Shown one piece after another: positions 56,362-64,000 of a stretch of DNA of 64,000 bases; the stretch's first letter is position 1; the number at the start of each line of letters is the position of its first letter. The notes under the pieces are model-generated. The model did not search any database. It worked only from the letters and a program-made list of their open reading frames with translations, and was not told the origin of the DNA. Made by a program: the position numbers and the translations under genes. This DNA comes from Filimonas effusa (GTDB taxonomy: Bacteria > Bacteroidota > Bacteroidia > Chitinophagales > Chitinophagaceae): assembly GCF_004118675.1 (NCBI RefSeq), contig NZ_SDHZ01000002.1, positions 868,001-932,000 of the forward strand, given 5' to 3'.

Positions 56362-57846
56362 TTACTCTACACTAACTTCCGCCAACGGCAACCAGCCGTC
56401 CGCAGTTATCGCTTCCTTAACAGCAAGTAGGATCCCTGCTCTATTGCTATTGGTAGTATCTGCTATAGCAACCGCCCAGCGGTAATCACCCTTAGCTAAA
56501 GCATCAGTTATGATAGAGGTAGTATAAGTTGCAGGTGCCCCGTTTAACCATTGCGATACATCTGTATTGTTCTCAACCCAAATGCCACATACGGCACCGC
56601 TCTTTTTGTCTGTTAACGCAAAAGCGACCTTGTATTTTTGATTCCACTGTGGCAGGTTCGAAGGACATATCCCGATTCCCAGGTTGCTCCAGCGATGCGT
56701 AATGGTAACAGGCCTGCCTTTTATAATCTTCCCGGGTAGCTTAATCTCTTCAGGATACAAACGGTAACCGCCTATGGCAATAAACTTTTTAACAAGCGGC
56801 ATAGCAGTTTCAAACCACGACGAAGCTTCTTTCATATCCCTCAGGTCCATCATATTGGCATGGGCCGCTGCTGCATCATCAAATTCTCCTTGCCAGGCCT
56901 CGCCCCAATTCCTGTACCCCCTTGGATCTTTAAGATAACCATCACCATTATGAAGCCAGCCTCCTTCACAAATCACCGGCCGCCGTGGAAACCAGTCTGC
57001 AGCAAGCCGCTTCTCCCACTCCTTATAATAACCCGTCATACCAAATGCATCATGACGCAGTCCAAACCCCTTGGCAAACACGGCCTCAAGCAATGACCTG
57101 CTCAATGAATCGGGCGCGCCCCAATCTTTCGGCGTACCTATTAACCGGTGATAATTAATAACCAGGGGTACACGCGTAAAATACTGCTCATAAAGCCCGT
57201 TCACCCACTCAAACACTTTTACACGATTGGTATTATCAATATAATTCACAGAATGCGACTCCCCCCATTTACCAAGTCCATACGCATCTATAAAATCAAC
57301 AAGAGCCGGCTTATTGAATTCAGCAGCAAATGCCTTCAGGAACTGCTCATATTTTATCTGAAAAACACGATCATCAACATAAGGACTCCATACGCCCCGC
57401 CTGCCCGAAAAGAATCCCCTGGCGCCGGCTTCCCTTACAAAACCCGGCGTAAAATCCTTTGGCTTATCCCTGCTATCTACCACTATCCGGAAAGCAAGTT
57501 TCATCTTCCGCTCAATCGCGCCGGCAATCAGCATCTTGATAATGGCATTGCTTTTCCAGCCGTACACATGCTCCTCCGGCTCCATATCCGACCACGCCAC
57601 ACGCAGATAAAGTACATTGGCAAAGTCCCCGATCCCTTTACCGCCATAAGCAATGGCCAGGGAATCAAATTGCTGCCAGTAATCCGGCTTCGCAAAAGCA
57701 TTTGCATATATGGCCCATCCCGTAAGAGGGTTACCTAAATTCCGCTCCTTTTCAGGGGTAAGCCTTACAATAGTTTCCTGAGCCATCAAAGACTGAAATC
57801 GTAACAAAACAATTACCAGCAACAAAAACCCCTTATTAATACACAT
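56362..57846 (-). CDS. DUF4832-type exported protein, glycosidase-like TIM barrel
   Basis: A 494-residue exported protein. The signal peptide covers about residues 1-22 (ends LMAQ). The body begins TPEKERNLGNPLTGWAIYAN and resembles the DUF4874/DUF4832 families, whose members look like GH42-type TIM barrels of unknown activity. Acidic candidates for catalysis are YLRVAWSDMEPEE (about 80-92) and ICEGGWLH (about 296-303). A C-terminal beta-sandwich follows (from about 370). ATG 57846 was chosen because the longer frame overlaps the GH3 stop region. It starts 34 bp after GH3 in the same direction. Confidence 0.83.
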   Translation of the reverse strand: MCINKGFLLLVIVLLRFQSLMAQETIVRLTPEKERNLGNPLTGWAIYANAFAKPDYWQQFDSLAIAYGGKGIGDFANVLYLRVAWSDMEPEEHVYGWKSNAIIKMLIAGAIERKMKLAFRIVVDSRDKPKDFTPGFVREAGARGFFSGRRGVWSPYVDDRVFQIKYEQFLKAFAAEFNKPALVDFIDAYGLGKWGESHSVNYIDNTNRVKVFEWVNGLYEQYFTRVPLVINYHRLIGTPKDWGAPDSLSRSLLEAVFAKGFGLRHDAFGMTGYYKEWEKRLAADWFPRRPVICEGGWLHNGDGYLKDPRGYRNWGEAWQGEFDDAAAAHANMMDLRDMKEASSWFETAMPLVKKFIAIGGYRLYPEEIKLPGKIIKGRPVTITHRWSNLGIGICPSNLPQWNQKYKVAFALTDKKSGAVCGIWVENNTDVSQWLNGAPATYTTSIITDALAKGDYRWAVAIADTTNSNRAGILLAVKEAITADGWLPLAEVSVE

Positions 57847-57880
57847 ACACTTCTTTTTATCGGAAGAAAATAACAGCAGC

Positions 57881-60169
57881 TCATCTTTTACCAGGAGGAA
57901 CAATAACAGCAACAGACTGCCTGAATAACAGAGAATGAACTTGCTCAACAATAACTTCTTGCTCAAGGGTCGCAGTAGCGCTTTGAACAATGTTCCGCGA
58001 AGAGGTCCCTGCCTTAAAAATATATTTACCCTTATCTGCTATCCACGCATGCCTGCCCGTATTAAACGATGCCAAAGCACGCATATCCAGCTCCAGGTTT
58101 ATTTCCTGGGCTTCTCCGGGTTGTAATAGTTTGGTTTTGGCAAAAGCCCTCAACTCCTGTACAGGCTTACGAACACCTCCTGCCGGAGCAGTTACATACA
58201 ATTGCAACACCTCTTTCCCCGCCACTTTGCCTGTATTAGTAACAACCGCCGATACAATTATTTTATCTTTAATAATAGAGGAATTAAGCTTAAGTGGTGA
58301 TATCCTGAAACTTGTATACGAAAGACCATACCCGAACGCATAGGCAGGATCGACCTTAAACGCATCATGATAACGGTAACCAACATAAATACCTTCCTCG
58401 TGTTTTACCTCCGTAGGATAACCCGCAGGCGTCCCCGGAAAGTTGCCGGAAGAAGATACATCAGCATAACGCTGAGGAAATGTGGTAGCCAGCTTACCCG
58501 ATGGATTAACTTTCCCGCTTAACACATCGGCAATAGCATCACCTCCTTCCTGCCCCGGCTGCCACGCCAGTAAAACAGCATCTGCATATTGTGTCCAGCT
58601 TCTGGTATCGGTAACACCACAAAGATTTAGCACAACAACAAGCTTTTTCCCTCTTTTATGAAATGCAGTAGCAGTACGTTTTATCAGCTCAAGCTCCGAT
58701 GGCCTCAAATAATAATTTGAATCAAGGCTGCGGTCTTTTGTCTCCCCCGAATTACGCCCGATGGTAAGTAAGGCAATATCATTCCCCAAAGCGGCGGCAG
58801 CAAGCAACGAATCAGACATTGCCAGCTCTAAAGGACGATTCTTATAATCACTCACATAAGGCCGGTATCGCTCTTCCAATTCCTTATTAAGCACATACCC
58901 CGCATTCGTCAATCCTTTAGCCAGCGATACCGTATAAGCCCTGTTAACATCACCGCTTCCCATACCTCCTGCGATGATCGCATAACTGGTATTGCCCAGC
59001 AACGCTATGCTTTTATATTTATCCGCAAGCGGTAATACGCCTTTCTTATTTTCCAGCAGCACAGCCCCTTCTGCAGCAGCTTCACGCGATATCCTCGCAT
59101 GCGCTTTCATATCGGGTGCATTATTGTATTTGTACTGAAGAAATGAAGGCGACTGCACTACAATACGAAGTATCCGCTCAACATTACGGTTAAGCACTTG
59201 CTCACTGATAGAATCTTTTTTAACCGCCAGCACGATACGGCTTATCTGTGCAGCACTGCCAGGCATGATCATATCATTACCGGCATTCATCTGGTCAGGC
59301 AAATTCACAGCCTTTCCGCCCCAGTCGGTCATAACATACCCTTCAAATTTCCACTCATCACGCAGGATCGTAGTAAGCAGGTCTTTTCTTTCCGAAGTAT
59401 GTACTCCGTCAAGCAGGTTATATGACGACATTACAGTCCATGGCTTAGCCTTCTTTACAGCAATCTCAAATCCCCTGAGATAGATCTCCCTTAGCGTCCT
59501 TTCATCCATAACAGCATTGATATCAGAACGGCTGGTCTCTTGGTTATTGGCCACAAAATGTTTTATGGAAGTACCTATGCCATTCGATTGCAAACCGGTG
59601 ATGATAGCAGCCGCAATATTGCCCGTTATAACAGGATCCTCTGAGTAATATTCAAAATTGCGCCCGCCCAGCGGATTACGATGAATATTAACCCCCGGCG
59701 CCAATATAATATCAGCACCAAACTCCTTCACTTCATTACCAAAAGCCTCCCCTACACGTTGCACCAGTTCCGTATTCCAGGTCGAAGCCAGCGTGGTGCC
59801 CGAAGGAAACGCCGTGGCAAAATAAAGATGATCATCGTTCTTCCGCTTCACATTCATGCGAACACCCGCAGGCCCGTCAACCAACACCATGGCAGGAATA
59901 CCAAGCCTTGGAATAGCATTGGTAACACCAGCCCCTCCCGGTATCCGGAAATCAGAACTGCCTATCATCGTACCATCAGTAAGAACAGAAGGTTTGGCAT
60001 CACGCCCGCCACCTATCACAATAGCAGCCTTTTCCTCAAGTGTCATAGCAGCCACCACCTCCGCAATAGAATTCTTACCAAGCTGCGGCACCACTGTCTG
60101 CCCCATTATCCCATTGCATAACAAAACAGCCACCGCAACAGGCACTATAGATAAAATATTACTTTTCAT
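57881..60169 (-). CDS. GH3 beta-glycosidase (BglB-like)
   Basis: An exported 762-residue GH3 enzyme with a signal peptide (about 1-23), catalytic TIM barrel, alpha/beta sandwich (about 370-570) and FnIII-like C-terminus (about 650-730). The nucleophile is D282 (VMTDWGG). SIKHFVANNQETSR (about 201-214) matches the conserved KHF region. It differs from the BglX-like GH3 at 42125, being closer to the BglB-type cluster, and may prefer other aglycones or linkages. With DUF4832 it forms a two-gene unit separate from the main PUL unit. The last 30 residues are an unusual hydrophobic tail. Confidence 0.91.
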   Translation of the reverse strand: MKSNILSIVPVAVAVLLCNGIMGQTVVPQLGKNSIAEVVAAMTLEEKAAIVIGGGRDAKPSVLTDGTMIGSSDFRIPGGAGVTNAIPRLGIPAMVLVDGPAGVRMNVKRKNDDHLYFATAFPSGTTLASTWNTELVQRVGEAFGNEVKEFGADIILAPGVNIHRNPLGGRNFEYYSEDPVITGNIAAAIITGLQSNGIGTSIKHFVANNQETSRSDINAVMDERTLREIYLRGFEIAVKKAKPWTVMSSYNLLDGVHTSERKDLLTTILRDEWKFEGYVMTDWGGKAVNLPDQMNAGNDMIMPGSAAQISRIVLAVKKDSISEQVLNRNVERILRIVVQSPSFLQYKYNNAPDMKAHARISREAAAEGAVLLENKKGVLPLADKYKSIALLGNTSYAIIAGGMGSGDVNRAYTVSLAKGLTNAGYVLNKELEERYRPYVSDYKNRPLELAMSDSLLAAAALGNDIALLTIGRNSGETKDRSLDSNYYLRPSELELIKRTATAFHKRGKKLVVVLNLCGVTDTRSWTQYADAVLLAWQPGQEGGDAIADVLSGKVNPSGKLATTFPQRYADVSSSGNFPGTPAGYPTEVKHEEGIYVGYRYHDAFKVDPAYAFGYGLSYTSFRISPLKLNSSIIKDKIIVSAVVTNTGKVAGKEVLQLYVTAPAGGVRKPVQELRAFAKTKLLQPGEAQEINLELDMRALASFNTGRHAWIADKGKYIFKAGTSSRNIVQSATATLEQEVIVEQVHSLLFRQSVAVIVPPGKR

Positions 60170-60194
60170 TTTAAATCAGAATATAACTATAAAA

Positions 60195-60213
60195 GGATGT
60201 TCATCCCTATAGG
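60195..60213. promoter_or_regulatory. Adjoining palindromes upstream of the GH3-DUF4832 unit
   Basis: GGATGTTCATCC (60195-60206) is an inverted repeat and shares one base with the palindrome CCTATAGG (60206-60213), 26 bp before the GH3 ATG. This is a possible operator; nothing identifies the regulator. Confidence 0.3.
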
Positions 60214-60287
60214 TATATATTCCAACCTCCCACACCCATTCCACCTGGCCATTTAACGATCCCCAAACAAAATCTGCCCATTCATTC

Positions 60288-60317
60288 AAAAAAAAAGCCG
60301 GAGCAAATACTCCGGCT
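60288..60317 (-). terminator. Terminator of rny
   Basis: On the minus strand AGCCGGAG and CTCCGGCT form an 8-bp stem with a 6-nt loop, followed by a run of about eight Ts. It lies 20 bp after the rny stop. Confidence 0.88.
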
Positions 60318-60336
60318 TACAAAAAATATCGAACCC

Positions 60337-61899
60337 TTACCTTGCCACATTCACCGCACGTTTCTCACGAATAACGGTTACTTTAATCTGGCCGGGATAG
60401 GTCATATCAGTTTGAATCTTCTGGGCAATTTCAAAGCTCAGTTTATCACTGTCGGCATCAGTTACTTTATCAGCCTCTACTATCACACGTAACTCACGGC
60501 CCGCTTGTATAGCGTATGCCTTTTCAACACCCTGGTAACCTTGCGCCAGCTGCTCCAGGTCTTTAATACGCTGAAGATATTGCTGCATGATCTCCCTTCT
60601 CGCACCAGGCCTTGCACCGCTGATAGCATCACAAGCCTGAACTATCGGAGAAATCACATATTGCATTTCCATTTCATCGTGGTGAGCGCCAATAGCATTT
60701 ACAACAGCAGGATTTTCACCATATTTCTCAGCCAGCTTGGCACCCAGCAATGCGTGGCTCAGTTCAGTTTCCTCATCAGGCACTTTACCTATATCGTGAA
60801 GTAAACCCGCTCTTTTCGCCAGCTTGGGATTCATTCCCAGCTCAGCTGCCATGATACCACATAAATTAGCAACCTCACGGCTGTGCATCAGCAGGTTCTG
60901 ACCATAAGAAGAACGGAAACGCATTTTACCCACCATACGTACCAGCTCTTTATGTAAACCATGAATACCTAATTCAATAACAGTACGCTCACCAATCTCC
61001 ATCACCTGCTCTTCCAGCTGCTTGCGCGTTTTCTCTACCACCTCTTCAATACGGGCAGGGTGAATACGGCCATCTGCAACAAGACGCTGCAACGACAAAC
61101 GCGCAATTTCACGACGCAAAGGATCAAAAGAAGAAAGAATAATAGCCTCAGGGGTATCATCTACAATAAGGTCAACACCCGTTGCAGCTTCTATCGCACG
61201 AATGTTACGACCCTCACGGCCAATGATCTGACCCTTGATCTCATCACTCTCAAGATTGAAAACAGTAACCGTATTTTCAATGGTCTGCTCCGCAGCAGTA
61301 CGTTGAATACTTTGAATAATGATCTTCCGCGCTTCCTTATTCGCCTTTTGCTTCGCGTCCTCCACAATCTCCTGCTGTAATACAAGAGCCTGGGTTTGAG
61401 CCTCATGCTTCAACCCTTCTATTAATTGAGTCTTGGCTTCATCAGCAGTAAGACCGGAAACTTTTTCTAAACGGCGGATATGCTCCTCCTGGTGTTTCTC
61501 CAGTTCGCTGCGCTTTTGGTTTACAACCTCTATCTGGCGGTTCAGATTTTCCTTGATAGCCTCGTTCTCTTTGATTTGCTTATCTAACGAGTTTTCTTTC
61601 TGGGTAATAGAAGTTTCCTTTTGCTTCGCGCGGTTCTCTGAGTCAGCTATTTTTTTATTGCGCTCCAGCACCTCTTTTTCATATTCAGCCTTCAGTTGCA
61701 CAAAACGTTCCTTCGCTTCCAGTTGTTTTTCCTTCTTAATGGTCTCAGCTCTTATCTCAGCTTCCTTTAAAATAGACTGGGCCTGTGTATTCGCATCGTC
61801 TATCTGCTTCTGTGTATTCTTGGCGAAAATGAATTTACCTGCTATTATACCTACTACCGCCGCAACTATGCCTACTATAACAATAGTTATTTGATCCAT
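60337..61899 (-). CDS. rny: Ribonuclease Y
   Basis: Membrane-anchored endoribonuclease that starts mRNA decay. The 520-residue protein has an N-terminal transmembrane helix (about 4-26), a long coiled coil (about 30-200), a KH domain (about 210-275, [17 protein letters not shown]) and an HD domain (about 335-430) with LLHDIGK and AIGAHHDE. The family length is typical. A near-consensus box TATCTTCG lies at 61998-62005 on this strand. Confidence 0.96.
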   Translation of the reverse strand: MDQITIVIVGIVAAVVGIIAGKFIFAKNTQKQIDDANTQAQSILKEAEIRAETIKKEKQLEAKERFVQLKAEYEKEVLERNKKIADSENRAKQKETSITQKENSLDKQIKENEAIKENLNRQIEVVNQKRSELEKHQEEHIRRLEKVSGLTADEAKTQLIEGLKHEAQTQALVLQQEIVEDAKQKANKEARKIIIQSIQRTAAEQTIENTVTVFNLESDEIKGQIIGREGRNIRAIEAATGVDLIVDDTPEAIILSSFDPLRREIARLSLQRLVADGRIHPARIEEVVEKTRKQLEEQVMEIGERTVIELGIHGLHKELVRMVGKMRFRSSYGQNLLMHSREVANLCGIMAAELGMNPKLAKRAGLLHDIGKVPDEETELSHALLGAKLAEKYGENPAVVNAIGAHHDEMEMQYVISPIVQACDAISGARPGARREIMQQYLQRIKDLEQLAQGYQGVEKAYAIQAGRELRVIVEADKVTDADSDKLSFEIAQKIQTDMTYPGQIKVTVIREKRAVNVAR

Positions 61900-62389
61900 G
61901 CTCGTGAAAAATTATTAATGGGTTCAAAATCTTATATCTCTTTCTCACATCTTACTCTCTTTTATCGTTATATTATAAATGGAATAAGCGTAAGCCGCGA
62001 AGATAACTAAAGCAAGTCAAATTCAGGAATTGGAAAATAGTCCAAAAATGGGACTTCTTTTTCCCATAAAGGGATTTTATAACGTTTCAAAAAATAAAAA
62101 ACTACTGAATATCAACATCTTAAAAAAACCTGGGATTATGGCACCAAACTTGGCATAGTCATATTGTCCGTTTTTAATCCGAAGAAAACTGTGAACAAAA
62201 AAGAGCCGGCTGCTGAACCGGCTCTTTTATTTTATCCCCCTTATTACAGGTATCCCTCCCTTACAGCATATTCTATTATCTATTCATATCTTTACACATA
62301 TGTTACTGCCACATAATTAACCTTTCGGCCCGTTTCTTGCCGGTAGCTAAACCACCGGTAAAACACGAAATCTAAATATCAATATAACA
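61900..62389. other. 490-bp intergenic region between divergent rny and lipoprotein gene
   Basis: AT-rich, no ORF of note. It holds a weak rny promoter box (61998-62005, TATCTTCG on minus), a small TGGGA/TCCCA hairpin near 62049-62066, a strong two-way terminator hairpin at 62200-62230, a near-match box TATCTTTA at 62287-62294 for the lipoprotein gene, and a CCGGT/ACCGG hairpin at 62340-62358 in its presumed leader. Confidence 0.6.
62200..62230. terminator. Orphan bidirectional terminator
   Basis: AAGAGCCGG and CCGGCTCTT form a 9-bp stem with an 8-nt loop. T-runs flank it on both strands. Because the flanking genes point away from it, no annotated transcript needs it. Confidence 0.8.
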
Positions 62390-62917
62390 ATGAACAACTT
62401 AAAACACCTGTTCCTTCTTTCCGTTATCGCCTTATGCGCAGCCTGTAACCGCCCCGATCCCAATAAGTTTTTCGACATCACAGTATTAAATTCCAACATC
62501 GTATTCGATTTTGGAACCGAACAGTTCGTCAGAAATGTAAAAGGCGCCGCTACTGAATATCCCGGCTCAACCGAAAAGAAAAAAGGAAACGAAGCCCGGC
62601 AGGTGATCCAGGCCAAAGCTGATTATATCAAAAAGACAATAGAAAAAATAGAAGCCCTCACCCCGCCGGATGAAGATGCCGACAAGATCAAAGAAAAAGC
62701 ATTGAAACTCTATCGTTTCGCATTGCCCGTATATGAAAAGGAATACATGCAGTTAGCCCAAAAATGCGACCAGAAAGCCAGCGATCAGGATATAAACACG
62801 TTGGCCGGTGATATCGAAACAAAATACGCCGCCGCCTTCGACCAGCTTCACGGCGATCTCTACGAAACAGGAAAAACCTACGCTAAAAAACACAACATGA
62901 ATGTCAAGTTCCGTTAA
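62390..62917 (+). CDS. Small helical lipoprotein, unknown function
   Basis: A 175-residue predicted lipoprotein: MNNLKHLFLLSVIALCAAC has a lipobox with Cys at residue 19. The mature part is charged and helix-rich, with long Lys/Glu/Ala stretches (about 60-140). No family recognised. It lies on the plus strand between rny and zapA, which are both on the minus strand, so it interrupts an otherwise co-oriented housekeeping block. The 3' end is convergent with zapA, 49 bp apart. Confidence 0.8.
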   Translation: MNNLKHLFLLSVIALCAACNRPDPNKFFDITVLNSNIVFDFGTEQFVRNVKGAATEYPGSTEKKKGNEARQVIQAKADYIKKTIEKIEALTPPDEDADKIKEKALKLYRFALPVYEKEYMQLAQKCDQKASDQDINTLAGDIETKYAAAFDQLHGDLYETGKTYAKKHNMNVKFR

Positions 62918-62966
62918 AACAACACACCACCATACACACTAACCATATGAAAAACACCACAACTCT

Positions 62967-63263
62967 TCACTTTCCCTCCATACCGCGCTCAACCATCGCC
63001 TCCATCGCCGCCAGCTTTTCACTAATTTCCTGGTAAGCAATAAGTTCGCTCCCAGCCCTCGACTGCTCAGTAGCAAACCATATCAGCGCCATCGCAATAT
63101 AATCCTGCATATCCTTTCCCGCAAAGTTCGTCTTGAACTCAAGAATCCGGTCATTGATCAGCTTAATGATCTTACGCACCAACTCCTCGTCCTTAGGTTC
63201 AATCTTCAAACGGTAACTGCGGTCACCAATCACAATATTTACCGGTATCAGGTCTTCAAGCAT
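62967..63263 (-). CDS. zapA: Cell division protein ZapA
   Basis: FtsZ-ring-associated protein that cross-links FtsZ filaments. The 98-residue product has the ZapA pattern: VNIVIGDRSYRLKI at the N-terminus, the globular head, then a C-terminal coiled coil. It lies 27 bp after the coiled-coil gene and downstream of pheT on the same strand, a grouping seen in many Bacteroidota. Confidence 0.92.
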   Translation of the reverse strand: MLEDLIPVNIVIGDRSYRLKIEPKDEELVRKIIKLINDRILEFKTNFAGKDMQDYIAMALIWFATEQSRAGSELIAYQEISEKLAAMEAMVERGMEGK

Positions 63264-63290
63264 GTTAATACAATTAATAGATCACCACGA

Positions 63291-63578
63291 TCAGGCGTTA
63301 AGCAGCGCCAGGCATTTATCAATCTCCTTCAAATATTGGTCAACCCGTTGCTCCAGGGCCTTCCGCTCTTCGGCAGTCTGCGTTTTCGCATTCACCTGCA
63401 AAACGTCAACCTGTTGCTCCAACTGGTTGAGCCTGAAGTTTTTGTTCTCCAGTGCCGCCTGATGTAATGCCAGGTCCCTTTTTAACTGCATATTTTCTTT
63501 CTGCAGCGCCTGGTATGACTTCAGCAGCAACTGGAGTTTTTCCTGTAAATTTTGTATTTGCGTATCCAGGTTCAGCAT
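63291..63578 (-). CDS. Small coiled-coil protein upstream of zapA
   Basis: A 95-residue protein that is almost all heptad-like coiled coil with Leu/Gln-rich repeats (LQEKLQLLLKSYQALQKENMQ). No enzymatic motif. Position between pheT and zapA and its build suggest a ZapB-like divisome factor, but this is inference from context. ATG 63578 is used; a GTG precedes it by one codon. Confidence 0.82.
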   Translation of the reverse strand: MLNLDTQIQNLQEKLQLLLKSYQALQKENMQLKRDLALHQAALENKNFRLNQLEQQVDVLQVNAKTQTAEERKALEQRVDQYLKEIDKCLALLNA

Positions 63579-63587
63579 CACATGGTA

Positions 63588-64000
63588 TTATTTCCTGATT
63601 TCAGCCTGCAGCTCCTGTTCAAAAGCATGGATCAGTTTATTCATCATACCATCCGTTTCCTTATCGGTGAGCGTTTTTTCTTCATCCAGGAAAGTAAAAT
63701 TGATGGCCATTGATTTCTTGTCTGCACCAAGTTTATCGCTTTCGAATATATCGAACAGTCTTACCTGCTGCAACTTCGATAATTTGGTTTTACGTATCAG
63801 CGTCTCAACAGCATCATACGTCGTGTTCTTTTTCACAACAATCGCAAGATCACGCTGCACAGCCGGAAATTTCGATATTTCACGGTAAGTGATCTTTTTC
63901 GCCTGCCCCTGCTGCACCAGCTGGGCAATATTGAGATCTATAAAATAAACATCCTGTTTCAGATCAAAACGCTGCAATAAACTTTTGCTTACCACGGTCA
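63588..64000 (-). CDS. pheT: Phenylalanyl-tRNA synthetase beta subunit, 3' part
   Basis: The C-terminal 136 or so residues of PheT, running off the right edge. The fragment contains the ferredoxin-fold anticodon-binding domain: YREISKFPAVQRDLAIVV, KLSKLQQVRLFDIFE and KSMAINFTFLDEEKTLTD. This domain contacts tRNA-Phe. The stop is 9 bp before the coiled-coil gene. Confidence 0.95.
   Translation of the reverse strand, partial: TVVSKSLLQRFDLKQDVYFIDLNIAQLVQQGQAKKITYREISKFPAVQRDLAIVVKKNTTYDAVETLIRKTKLSKLQQVRLFDIFESDKLGADKKSMAINFTFLDEEKTLTDKETDGMMNKLIHAFEQELQAEIRK

Noticed and set aside
35682-60169. PUL as a recently transferred island
   Set aside because: No integrase, transposase, tRNA gene or direct repeats at the borders were seen, and base composition looks like that of the neighbours by eye.
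62139-62156. Possible sigma-54 promoter (TGGCAC ... TTGGCAT)
   Set aside because: The spacing between the GG and GC elements is 11 bp instead of the required 10.

Overview
The window is chromosomal DNA from a member of the Bacteroidota, most likely family Chitinophagaceae. The evidence is SusC/SusD pairs, a FecR/ECF-sigma pair, DUF3098 and DUF3108 proteins, an ATP synthase a-subunit with a signal-peptide-like N-terminus, weak Shine-Dalgarno sequences, and many matches to the Bacteroidota promoter -7 box TAnnTTTG. I cannot name the genus. I saw no rRNA, tRNA, CRISPR array, transposase or phage gene.

Layout. (1) 1-35.6 kb is mostly housekeeping: leuS (cut by the left edge), ftsX-DUF3098-uppP, an MFS/MBL-fold pair, DUF3108 plus a flippase-like protein, ruvC, greA-HIT, rsmA-hydroxyacid dehydrogenase, pdxA-aldose epimerase, a small HTH regulator beside a TonB-linked barrel, a TonB receptor/TPR pair, the ATP synthase operon atpBEFHA without gamma, an ABC exporter, rel, purA, an extremely acidic protein, pabB, mltD-like, gatA, tatA and rplS. 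(2) 35.7-60.2 kb is a polysaccharide utilisation locus (PUL). It holds fecR, two susC/susD pairs, GH3, GH2, GH36 and a second GH2 on the minus strand, a divergent ECF sigma gene, then a second minus-strand unit of GH3 plus a DUF4832 protein. (3) 60.3-64 kb returns to housekeeping: rny, a small lipoprotein gene on the opposite strand, zapA, a coiled-coil gene and the 3' end of pheT.

How the PUL probably works. The two SusC/SusD pairs would import oligosaccharides. Exported GH2 (one with the NxK motif of beta-glucuronidases), GH36 alpha-galactosidase and two GH3 enzymes would trim terminal glucuronic acid, galactose and glucose or xylose. No endo-acting depolymerase was recognised, so the locus looks built for side chains, oligosaccharides or glycosides rather than for cutting a backbone. 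The sigma/FecR pair is the obvious regulator.

The less explained parts are: a 20-bp inverted repeat that contains the pabB start codon and looks like a terminator; an 11-bp tandem array nested in a long inverted repeat at 7.0 kb; a flippase gene without a normal start codon that one extra A would repair; a terminator between divergent genes at 62.2 kb; an acidic protein with an SSB-like tip; and an unstudied DUF4832/GH3 pair.
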